From: Haliclona indistincta
Taxonomy: Eukaryota; Porifera; Demospongiae; Haplosclerida; Chalinidae
NCBI GenBank assembly: GCA_964017065.1
Contig: OZ024786.1
Coordinates: 4,751,781 to 4,815,780 of the forward strand
Length of the DNA: 64,000 bases
Reading direction: 5' to 3'
Shown here: in pieces, positions 55,189-64,000 of the stretch
Layout of the letters: each line of letters opens with the position of its first letter
Numbering within the stretch: position 1 is the stretch's first letter
Program-made: the position numbers and the translations under genes
Notes under the pieces: generated by a model
Databases searched by the model: none
Seen by the model: the letters and a program-made list of their open reading frames with translations, nothing else
Told to the model about the DNA's origin: nothing

Positions 55189-56145
55189 ATATTGATAATG
55201 ACAATGCAATCAACACAACCAAAACCAAAAAGTATTGGATAAGGCATGGCACAATATGTTTAACCAAGAAGGATTTGCAACAATTCACTAATGGCAGAGA
55301 GCTGACTGTTATTCCTGAGAATTTTGTTTGCAAAGACTGCACATAACAAGTTACATTATGCTCAATCCAGTCTTGCCATTGCAATGTCTATAGCAGCTGA
55401 CTCATTATTCTATCTATAACAATCACTGTCTACACCTCGGTGGACGGAGCCACGAGGCATATCGTAGCCAAGAAAAAATATAGATTTTCTGTTGAGAAAT
55501 GGGTCAAATCCTATATATAAGAGTTGATCTATCACTTCCCCGCCATGCGCAACACGGGATGTCCCTGCAGCTCGTTATTCTATTGTACATAATTTAGGAG
55601 CTTCAATACATGCGGACAAACAACGATGTGGTTGCAGTTGTCCTAGAGGATATTTAAGTCATTCATGTACACAAGTGAAAGAATGCATTATGGCGTGTGA
55701 TTCCGGAAGTTATAAAAATGTGGCTCGCAAATTCCTTGTTTGGGGTGCTCCACTACATGCATATCAAGGGTTGCATTATAAACGGCTTATAAAGAAAGCG
55801 TTGCATAATTAAACTGAACTGCCTTCCATTGGAACTCAAGACTCAACTCAAAAAAGGTTTGTGATAAAATGTAGTATGACACTAATTGTTAGTGACCACA
55901 TTATTACTAAAATATATTTTTTATATTACATTACACACTAGAGCAGTATGAGTGGTTTGTTTTAGTACAGTGTGCAGACGGTCCCTAAATGCATACTATT
56001 TTTACATAACATTATTACTATATTGCATGACTCATTGCGTGCTGATTCAAATTAGCGGCTATGCACCTAACATATATATATTATAGGGCATGCAATAAAC
56101 AGAATAAATAAATCCTAAAATGATTAAATCATTCTGTCGTGAAAT
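55189..56145. other. no gene seen
   Basis: AT-rich, with no domain or repeat structure recognised. Confidence 0.4.
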
Positions 56146-56533
56146 TTCAACTTGCTAAACAAAATAACAGAGGAGTTTCGAAGGAAAAAGCCTATGCCTG
56201 AGGCATATGAAAGCCTAATTGAATTAACATACCCACATCGGAGGCAAGAAATCCTAGATACATATATGCTTGTCTCCGAAATTTGATCAAGCATCCATTT
56301 CTAAAAGATCTGGTAGCTATGCCTCTGAGTGTATTAATACACTCAGGTGTCATTGTGCCTCAGGCATGAGCAAGCACTTTGCTAAGCGAGCTATAGGTGA
56401 GGTGATTGCTTTAAAATATGTTTTAAAGAATGGTTGGGCCAAGAATCTCATGCATTCAGTTATTGATTGTGTTAGATCGAATGGGTTATGCGAGCGTCAT
56501 AGAGACTCAATCAGCATTTATGTTGCATTTTAG
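56146..56533 (+). pseudogene. element-derived protein fragment (two frames)
   Basis: The first frame reads NLLNKITEEFRRKKPMPEAY, then ESLIELTYPHRRQEILDT, and stops at 56282-56284. The next frame (to 56533) reads KRSGSYASECINTLRCHCAS and RSNGLCERHRDSISI. The K-P-M-P-E-x-(W/Y)...ELT-(Y/H)-P-x-RR-x-x-IL pattern recurs in repetitive sponge/cnidarian proteins; I cannot name the family. Two frames suggest decay. Confidence 0.35.
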
Positions 56534-56636
56534 TAAGCATTTAAAAGCACTAGTGACTGTCAAACAGAAATCAACACTGAGATTCACTCACTACTGCTTC
56601 CATCTCGGCTGCTATCAGAAGAGGGAGGGGTGTCTT

Positions 56637-56940
56637 CTAAAGGATGGCAATTGATCATTTGTCGAAGGAAAGGATGGCAATTGATCATTCGTCATGCATA
56701 TTCATCACACTCTCTATTCGTCACACTATAGGTATACCTCAAAGTGTAGATTTATAATTAAAATACATTTTTAGGCTGAGACTAACAAGCAAAAGTATGA
56801 AAAGAATTATCTCATCTCTTCGTCGACTATCAACTTTACATAATTACATAATAATTACTATTGTTATAGTGATACACAGATTTAACAATCATCATGTGAC
56901 TATTAGTGTGACGAATAGAGTGCGACGAATAGGTGACTAA
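56637..56940. mobile_element. MITE-like inverted repeat with ATTCGTCACACT ends
   Basis: Left CACTCTCTATTCGTCACACT (about 56708-56727) is matched inverted by AGTGTGACGAATAGAGTG (about 56907-56924), each extended by further ATTCGTC/GACGAAT words outward. A 29-bp direct duplication (GGATGGCAATTGATCATT) sits at the left edge, 56641-56690. No ORF. Confidence 0.5.
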
Positions 56941-57425
56941 TATCATAAGTATTTTTAACATGCATACTCTGCTATACATCGAAGTAAAAGTTTCATTAAC
57001 TATCTAATGGGACTTGTTGGTGATGTGGAGCAAAGGCACAGACATTATAGCTGGCAGTTTGATATAAATCTTACGTCTTCTCTTTCTTTTTAGCTAATGA
57101 GTGGGAAGAATTGGGTGGCAAAGAGGGAAACTTGAGAAGTGGATGGTGCAGTACAATGACTAAAAAACTGGAACAGGCAAATTCCTATTGTTCTTTTGTC
57201 TTCTAAAAGGGGTGGCTTCAATTGTATAAAAGGTTCCAGTTATCTACTTAATTATTATTGAAATTCAATTAAATCCTTGTTTATGCGTGAAATCATAAGC
57301 ACAGTTAATAAGCGAGGGGCCACGCCTTGTCACGTGAGACAGAGGTGAACAGCTTATAACGTGTGCGTGACAGAGGTCTTCTCTCTCCTGTGTTATATTA
57401 ATTCTCTCGCCGCCTTTTGCGCGTG
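56941..57425. other. no gene seen; possible promoter of the next ORF
   Basis: AT-rich, turning GC-richer from about 57300. TTATATTAATTC at about 57391 is a loose TATA-like box 35 bp before the ATG. Confidence 0.3.
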
Positions 57426-57998
57426 ATGGCTCGAGGAAGGGGCCGCAGTCAGGGAGCTGGACGAGGAACAACTGAGCGCGGCCGGGAAGGTCGAACAGTA
57501 CCCTACACCCTTCGTGGAGGATCGGGACCATCTACCAACGCTGACTCCGCCCCCGTGCCCGCCACGACTGGACAGCCATCGACCAGTCAACAGGCACAGG
57601 TAGTGCAGGTGGACCTGGAGGATCTGATGGGCAGGATTCGGGCTATTGTGCGGGAGGAGCGAGCCGAGCACACAGGAGACACCCCTGATACCGGCATCCA
57701 AGGTGACCCGCCACTACTACCACTACCCCCGCCATCCGGACAGTTACCGGTGGCTCCCTCACAGCCTATTGGTGGTAAAGGGTGTAGGAGGTGTGGAAGC
57801 ACCACACACCAGAGAAGCAGCCATAGGGACTGCCCATTTAACAAGAAGAACAAGAGATTAGGGAATGAAAATAATAATGAGGAAAATGACAGTCAGCACT
57901 GCACCCAGCATGTGTTATCATGGAACTTGAAGCTGTTCCCTCCAGAAGCAGAAGACGTGCTGATTATAACGTTAAATAAGTCGTCACTTGATTTGTAA
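57426..57998 (+). CDS. CCHHC zinc-knuckle protein with RG-rich N-terminus (190 aa)
   Basis: ATG at 57426 (MARGRGRSQGAGRGTTERGR). Residues 1-30 are Arg/Gly-rich, likely RNA- or DNA-binding. A Gln/Val stretch then leads to an amphipathic helix (VDLEDLMGRIRAIVREERAE), a Pro-rich linker, and the knuckle C120-x2-C123...H128...H133-x2-C136 (CRRCGSTTHQRSSHRDCPFN), then a Lys/Asn-rich tail. The G+C content is much higher than the surroundings. The same knuckle occurs in the remnant at 19714-20098. It is probably the gag-like or accessory ORF of a mobile element, though a domesticated gene is possible. No frameshift. Confidence 0.6.
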   Translation: MARGRGRSQGAGRGTTERGREGRTVPYTLRGGSGPSTNADSAPVPATTGQPSTSQQAQVVQVDLEDLMGRIRAIVREERAEHTGDTPDTGIQGDPPLLPLPPPSGQLPVAPSQPIGGKGCRRCGSTTHQRSSHRDCPFNKKNKRLGNENNNEENDSQHCTQHVLSWNLKLFPPEAEDVLIITLNKSSLDL

Positions 57999-60303
57999 AC
58001 AGGGAAAGAGGCAGAGTCAGGGTGTATATTTGTGGTCGTAGTGGAGAATATTCAGTTACTTATCCTACTAGACATCTATTATTTCATCAATGTGTCAATC
58101 CTTCAACTGGTTATTATGGTACAATATTCTACTTTACGTGAAACATGATGAAGTTCCAGATCGTGTCACCTACCGGACTAGGATTAGTAGATACACTGAA
58201 ATGAAATTCCTTCCTTCAGCTTACATTGCTTGTAATTTAGAAAATAACATAAGTCAGTGTCACAGACGTGGCTACTTGCTGGTAGTAGTACAGCCATTTG
58301 TTCTACCAATCATTCTACTATCTGATGACACAAGTGGCAATAAGTCTAAAAGAGAACACGTTTGAATGTTGGTGTTTTGATTGTGAATCTGATAGTCTGC
58401 CGAATAATTGCTCCAGGCCAGACTGAATAAATACATCAATGCATCTTTCGTCAGTGAACTACCACTATCAACACCACACACTTTTACATGACCATGTACT
58501 GTGTAGAAGATTATAACCCACACAAACAGAAAGCACTGGCACTTGTGGTTAGGTTAGATTGGGCAGTGCAATTGACAATTTTGTCCATTGTTTCAGCCCA
58601 GTCTTGTGGTTGCTGAGTCATTTAATATTTTCCCACGCACCATTGCCGCTATCATCGTGTATCTCTGCTCTCTTGATTATGGCAAAACCAACACCACAAC
58701 TTATTCCATTGACATCTTTCAATATTCGTGTTGAAATGATGGTCCCATACGACTGCAACATGTTCTCTAAATTCTGGAGATGTCAAGTATTTGTCGTAGT
58801 GACTTGAACTCACTTTCTCTTCATAGAACTTCTTCTCTCCTGGTAAGTTTATGGTTTATTTACTGTAAACTAGCGTCGTATTCTAACAAATATTTAACTG
58901 TTTCCCATACTGGGACATGCATTTATTGTTGGAAGCATAAAATGCAACCATGAAGGTGAGATGTACACCGAAATTGAATTTAACAAGCAAGATCATTCAC
59001 ACTTCAATTTGACCCTCTCCGCTATACGGTAGTAACATTATGACAGCCATAGCTACCAATACTATGAGATTGAGTGCCTCAGTTTGCACTGAGAGTGGAA
59101 CCAAATGCTCACATTGTATCAAGAGCAGTGAGTGGAGTATGAGGCCTCACTCGTCTACTAGCATGATAGAAGACAACACCACAACACAACACATGATAGA
59201 AGAGAGACAGAGAGAGAGAGAGTGAGAAGATTTGAACAGTGTCAAGATCCTGTTGAACATTTTTGAAACATGAAAGCAAATGAAGACAACGAAGCGAAAC
59301 AGCTCAGACGCAAGGTAACAAAAACGCATATGTTGTGTGAACATAGCTCACGAGACAGACGTAAGTGAGTGTTATCTACGTCTGAGCTATACTATATCAT
59401 CAACTTATAACTGAATAACTATTCAGCTTAATACACCAGGGAAGTTCATAAGGTCAGTGTATGACTATGAAATACAGCAGCGTTTATATCTATACAACAT
59501 ACAGTATGAGAGGAAGACCTCTACCACCATTACAAGTTGATGAGAAAGTATGTTCATTAGTAAAGCATTTCATGAACATTCACAATAAGAGACTACTATA
59601 AGTGTAGCTGACTGCATTCACTTGCTATTATCACTACACTTTAGCTCGCTACTACTGTCGCTGAACGAATCAATACCAGCACCGAAGCCATCAACGGGAC
59701 TGACCAGGCCTACTCCATCAGCTCCCTGGGCTCACTATACAGGGCTCCAAGGGCGTGCCATTTCCTTTCCTTCCGTAAAGATGACTATTGCAAATGTTAA
59801 TGAGTAGATAGTTCCTTGAGAACTGTTATGATATTTTGTGATCTCACTTGTTGATATGCAAATTAGTTCTGTTCTCGACACACAACCAAACTTGGTAATC
59901 AAATTGCAATTTTAGTTGACACTTTGGTATACAAGTCACTTTGATAGCTAGAGGAAATGCTCAACGCATGAACACACTTCATTGGATTCAATACAGGAAA
60001 TTTTTTTTGTAAACTATGCGCATTATCTCTTTTTCCAATTTGGGTTCAGCATAGATTAGCATGAATAGTTATAAGTGAATTCATTCATTTTAGTCTGACA
60101 GTGTACCAGGGACAGAAACATAGAGCTAAAGATATAACAATGAATGATTCGTGCTACAAATAATAACAAATAATTTATACTACTGTCAGTAAACAGTGTA
60201 CATACACATGAATATTAATGATGCATGCTGTATTTTTGATATGTACTTGCACACAGGATTGCAATTTAACAATAATAATTATATGGTAATTGTTGTGTAC
60301 ATC
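57999..60303. other. no gene seen
   Basis: Several short frames on both strands (for example 58090-58365, 58272-58523, 58559-58807) without domains or splice support. AGAGAGAGAGAGAGTGAGA microsatellite at about 59207-59226. Confidence 0.4.
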
Positions 60304-60520
60304 TTTTTTTTTTTTTTTTTTTTTTAATAATAATTTGCATAAAGCAGGACACTAAAATAGCTATAGATACAGCTAACTTGCATAGCACCCAGTTATACTA
60401 AGTTAATCAAGTAAACAATTACAAAAAAAAGATAAAGAGTCAGTTTTCTGGGCATCAGGGGGGAGCCTGTTCCACAAAGCAATAGAGCGAGGAAAAAATG
60501 AGTTATCATCTTCTTGTTGT
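60304..60520 (-). mobile_element. non-LTR retrotransposon (LINE) 3' end, 5'-truncated
   Basis: On the minus strand the frame reads DDNSFFPRSIALWNRLPPDA, then QKTDSLSFF and a TAA at 60403-60405. FFPR-(S/T)-I-x-LWN-x-LP is the C-terminal signature of many LINE reverse-transcriptase proteins. A short 3' UTR follows and ends in 22 A (T on the plus strand, 60304-60325). Typical 5'-truncated insertion; no target duplication was identified. Confidence 0.75.
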
Positions 60521-60663
60521 AATCTTCACAATAATTATGTGAATGTCAAGAATGTCCACATGAACTCACTTGGTGCAGCGATTCCAAAAACTCCAGCAAA
60601 TATTATCAATAATAATTTATTATAATGTTATTCAAAAGATAAAGAGATTATTACTTCACCTCT

Positions 60664-62160
60664 ATGTCTGGCAGTGACAACTCAGATGAAAAACCTAGTA
60701 CAGCATTCCAACTAGCTTCACATGCAGGTCATTCTTTTCGGCTTTCCCCTCCCAAAATAGTGGGAGGGGCATGTTCAACACCTCATTCTCATTCTCACTC
60801 TAAGCAAGTTAGTCAAGCACACAACCTAGATGGTAGCTTCACTCACTCTCTGCCAGTCGACTCCTTTTCTTCGCCAGAGCCAGTTGGTCACACTAGTACT
60901 AATGATCAATTCGACTCACTTGCTTTATCTCTCTCTCACTCAGCTTCACTACAAAGGTTACCTTCAAAGGTTTGTACTGATTGGTCCCGTGCAACTAGGA
61001 AACGTTTTGGTCTTTTACAGGCTGCTTCTGATCCCAAACAATCTAAAGTTACGTATTACTTTGAGTTGATCAGCAATGTACAAAAGATTGCTGATGAGAA
61101 TGTGGATGTAAAAAGAGCTTTACAGGTTGTATGTGGAAGAGAAAATGATGATGTTGCTAGTTCAAGTCAGTTATTGAACCAGTTGTTACTGAATGCCGAG
61201 AAAAATGCAAAAAGACTTCCTCAGCAAAGGAGGCATGAAGAAGTTATGAAGAAATTCAGCACGTCATTGTTCATTTATTCAGGGCCAATGGCGTATGAAT
61301 TTTTACACAAGAACTTACCAACAGCACTACCCTCTTTGAGGACAGTACAGAGAATAGTACGCAATGAATACCATCTTTGCATGAAGGTGAATTTCGATTT
61401 GATGATTTGCTTGCCCACATTAATTCATATAAGACAGACAAGGTGGTAAGCATTGCAGAGGATGCTACACGAGTAATAAGCAGGGTTGACTATGACAGTG
61501 AGACCAATAAGCTTGTAGGTTTTGTGTTGCCTTGTAATGACAAGGGTATTCCCATTGGAGATAGTTTTATGGCAGTCTCATTTGACTCAATCGAGCAAGC
61601 ATTTCGTGATGGGACCAAAGCAAAGTACGCTTTTACGTACATGGCAAAGCCCCTAGCTGAAGGAGTACCAGCATTTTGTCTATCCTGTTCTGGAACGAAC
61701 AACCAATTTACAAGAGAGTTGGTGTTAAAAAGGTGGAAGTATATACATACAGAGTGTTTAAAGAGAGGAATTTCGGTAGTGTCATTTGGTGCGGATGGTG
61801 ATTCAAGAGAAATGAGTGCAATGTCTTTTTCTATGCAAATTGGACTGCCATCAAGGTCAAAATCACCGGAACAATTCTTAGAGCTGCCTGGGCTTAGTAT
61901 ACCATCAGAGTGGAAGTCATGGTTTTGTGTAGGAAAGCCTACACAAATAGCGTATGTACAGGATGTGGTGCATGTTGCTGTAAAATTGAAGTCTAAGTTG
62001 ATGAAGCCATCACAGGTGTTGGTTATGGATGGCTACGTTGCAGGTGTACACCATCTTCGTATGCTTCAAGAGACTTTTCCTAAAGACAAGCATGGGTTAC
62101 GCGAACGAGACCTTAATCACAAGGATAAACAAAATTTCGATGCGGTGATAAATATCACAG
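60664..62160 (+). pseudogene. transposase-like gene, N-terminal and core part, one frameshift
   Basis: ATG at 60664. Residues 1-100 are Ser/His-rich and disordered. Then come TDWSRATRKRFGLLQAASDP, a helical region, and EFLHKNLPTALPSLRTVQRI. At about 61372 the frame changes (-1): NEYH ends one frame, and HEGEFRFDDLLAHINSYKT, VSIAEDATRVISRVDYDSE and LVGFVLPCNDKGIPIGDSF continue in the next. Later VVSFGADGDSREMSAMSFSM and VQDVVHVAVKLKSKLM, then KHGLRERDLNHKDKQNFDAV, just before a donor-like GTGATAAAT. SLRT-x-x-R, a central DGDSR and a late QD-x-x-H suggest a DDE-type transposase related to THAP/P-element-like families (inference). A single base loss separates the halves. Confidence 0.6.
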
Positions 62161-62320
62161 TATTATTAATTTTGTTCATAATATTATCTCTAATTTTAAA
62201 AGATGAGGTTCACATGTGAAGAAGACAGAAGTGGGAAAGAGTACCCCAGGTGACTGCAGGTGACACACACATTACTGCATGTAATGAAGTATTGTGAACA
62301 TCTGTCGCAAAGTACTAGCA

Positions 62321-62601
62321 TTTAGTAACCATCAGCACCTTGAAGATACCATTTAGTAACCATCAGCACCTTGAAGATACCATTTAGTAACCATCAGCAC
62401 CTTGAAGATACCATTTAGTAACCATCAGCACCTTGAAGATACCATTTAGTAACCATCAGCACCTTGAAGATACCATTTAGTAACCATCAGCACCTTGAAG
62501 ATACCATTTAGTAACCATCAGCACCTTGAAGATACCATTTAGTAACCATCAGCACCTTGAAGATACCATTTAGTAACCATCAGCCCCTTGAAGATACCAT
62601 T
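62321..62601 (+). repeat. 31-bp minisatellite, 9 units
   Basis: TTTAGTAACCATCAGCACCT plus TGAAGATACCA repeats at 62321, 62352, 62383, 62414, 62445, 62476, 62507, 62538 and 62569. It is perfect except for one A-to-C change in the last unit. It sits in an apparent intron of the transposase-like gene. Confidence 0.95.
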
Positions 62602-62616
62602 TCTGTCGACTGAATA

Positions 62617-62936
62617 GTCACAGAACTACGACAAGAGTCAATTCTCCTATACAAGCCCCAAGGAATAATTGATCCTGAAATTCCATCACTTGCAAAAGAA
62701 TCGTTTCTGCTTGTCATCATGACCGCCTTCAAGCGTCACTGTTCAACACTTTCTCACACAGAATTGTTTGTCTTGATTCAACGCATAAACCTAATCACTA
62801 TCACTTCAAACTACTCACATTAGTCGTTCGAGATAATATCTGAAAGAGAAGATGCGGTCACAATTGAAGCATACTGGACTGCAGTGAAAGCCAAGTGCCC
62901 TGAAGCAGTTGTTCCTAACCGAATGACAGATGACGT
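62617..62936 (+). pseudogene. transposase-like gene, downstream exon(s)
   Basis: A frame without ATG (62617-62823) reads LRQESILLYKPQGIIDPEI and FLLVIMTAFKRHCSTLSH. The next, after an acceptor-like CTCACATTAG, reads SFEIISEREDAVTIEAYWTA, then VKAKCPEAVVPNRMTDD, to a donor-like GTTAAAG at about 62937. Both look like coding exons of the element-derived gene upstream. Their joins are not proven. Confidence 0.4.
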
Positions 62937-63332
62937 TAAAGTTACTTCTACATGACTACTATAATAATATTTACTTTGTCATACAGATCTGGCAGGAGCT
63001 CTTGCGTGCTCACGTGTGTATCCACAAGTGACACATCTACTTTGTATATATGGCTGCCCGCGAGGGTATGTTGTTATGTCTCGAAAGTGTGTGGCGTATC
63101 GCCTGTGTAAGGCGGTCATGTGCACGTGTTTGGCGTCCTACCTGCGTAAGGTGGTTGTGTGTTGTGTTTGGCGTTTATGTTATATGTGTATAGTGTCAGC
63201 ACTAGGGGGAGTGTCCCTTGTGGATTAACCAACCACATCCCATCCTCAAGAGTGGTTACGGGGTCGTAGTTGATGGAGTCACAGGCTTCATTAAAATTAA
63301 TGTGTATAAAAGTATACACATACCTGTACTAG
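62937..63332. other. no clear exon
   Basis: An acceptor-like TCATACAG at about 62988 is followed by IWQELLRAHV in one frame, then a stop. GTGT-rich sequence at 63070-63190. Probably intron or decayed exon of the same element. Confidence 0.35.
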
Positions 63333-63480
63333 GTGAGACTCAACTTTCTGCCAGTTGGGCACACACATGAGGACGTAGAACAGTTTTTCAAAGGTGTCAC
63401 AGAGGCTCAGGAGAAAAGAAGCCGAGAATTTTGCAAGTACGAACAAAATTTTTCAGATCTGAAAAAACACAGCATACTCA
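63333..63480 (+). pseudogene. element exon with LPVGHTHEDV motif (DUF7869-like)
   Basis: After an acceptor-like TACCTGTACTAG the frame reads RLNFLPVGHTHEDVEQFF, then KGVTEAQEKRSREF. GHTHED-(I/V)-(D/E)-Q-x-F is the hallmark of a transposase-derived domain common in invertebrate and oomycete repeats. A donor-like GCAA then GTACGA lies at about 63437, so the true exon may be shorter. Confidence 0.5.
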
Positions 63481-63592
63481 CACATTCACGCACGCATTTC
63501 ACTCAGCCTGCTTAATTTAGGCATGCATGTTCCACTAGTCCTGCCTAAATTTAGACATACATGATAACAATTAGTGTACATTCCATCTTCAG

Positions 63593-63763
63593 GTCAACAC
63601 TGGTCCGTATAGACCCAGAGAAACTGAAGTTACTAGTGTGGAGAACATTTCTGCACTTGCTTCAGGCGATTCGGTTGCTGTCGTCTGTGAAAACTGCGAC
63701 AATGAGCCAACAATAGCAAGGGTGGACGAAGTTACGATGATTAGGACGACGCCATGTTTTTGA
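63593..63763 (+). pseudogene. element exon, C-terminal, with stop
   Basis: Acceptor-like CCATCTTCAG ends at 63592. The frame reads VNTGPYRPRETEVTSVENIS, ALASGDSVAVVCENCDNEP, TIARVDEV, to a TGA at 63761-63763. GDSVAV...ARV resembles the small beta-barrel tail that follows the GHTHED domain in such proteins. The opposite-strand frame here is unsupported. Confidence 0.4.
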
Positions 63764-64000
63764 GGCACAGCAAAAGTCATCAAAACAAAGTGCTAAAGAA
63801 ACAGGTGTCAACTACAATGAGTTTGAAGGTTGTTTGTGCATTTTTACAACAACATAATAGCTTTATGAAAGACGAACAAAGATGGTTAAAGATAACGAGT
63901 TACAATATTGGGAAGCCATAACACCAGATTCCATGTCAGAAGAGAGTAAATGAATACAGACAGTCTGCCTGGCTATCACATGAACTTGTATACTTGTTAC

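Noticed and set aside
61366..61380. Possible programmed -1 frameshift in the transposase-like gene
   Set aside because: No slippery heptamer or strong downstream stem is visible at the switch; a plain indel is more likely.

Overview
The window looks like nuclear DNA of an early-branching animal, most likely a demosponge (inference). Reasons: AT-rich sequence, very short introns (41-58 bp where both splice sites can be seen), metazoan domains (an Integrator INTS4 fragment, a death domain, small RING-like proteins, a receptor/IRAK-type kinase fragment) and heavy loading with small DNA transposons, minisatellites and decayed transposases. There is no operon structure, and no rRNA or tRNA gene was recognised. 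Most long open frames here are chance or lie inside repeats.

Layout. 0.4-1 kb: a decayed terminal exon with an in-frame TGA, then an orphan ORF. 1.7-4.05 kb: MITEs, including a MULE-like element nested in a piggyBac-like one. 4.05-15.7 kb and 22.6-28.1 kb: a dispersed and partly tandem cassette of about 0.7 kb, each copy carrying on the minus strand a short segment bracketed by splice-acceptor-like and splice-donor-like signals; four copies are exactly 42 nt. This is the most unusual structure in the window. 17-20.6 kb: a roughly 100-bp array with repeated splice donors, a roughly 173-bp satellite, and two 300-bp direct repeats. 20.6-21.1 kb: an intact orphan gene (169 aa, minus). 21.8-22.6 kb: a 29-bp minisatellite. 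26.3-26.9 kb: a hAT-like MITE with an 8-bp duplication. 29.8-31.3 kb: a 53-57-bp minisatellite, a death-domain exon and a long CACT microsatellite.

32.4-35.9 kb holds four tandem copies of a small RING-like family: two broken by frameshifts, one intact, and one with a zinc ligand missing and its N-terminal exon out of frame. 37.1-39.2 kb holds a two-exon SIM-like small protein, a related 51-aa ORF, and INTS4 and kinase fragments abutting on opposite strands. 40-43.4 kb: a piggyBac-like MITE, a P-element/THAP9-like fragment and a PIF/Harbinger transposase remnant. 44.8-48.95 kb: a candidate multi-exon plus-strand gene (coiled coil, basic exon, acidic exon) with duplicated exons and an RT/MULE debris patch inside. 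49.07-50.05 kb: a nearly identical 99-bp satellite. 51.1-52.3 kb: a decayed minus-strand gene. 53.5-63.8 kb: mobile-element-associated ORFs (tyrosine-recombinase fragment, tandem OB-fold protein, CCHHC zinc-knuckle protein, LINE 3' end, and a large transposase-like gene broken by a frameshift with several downstream exons).

The genes do not form one pathway. The window reads as a repeat-rich, rearranging region with young tandem paralogs, gene fragments and transposon-derived ORFs. All family names come from motif recognition, without a database search.
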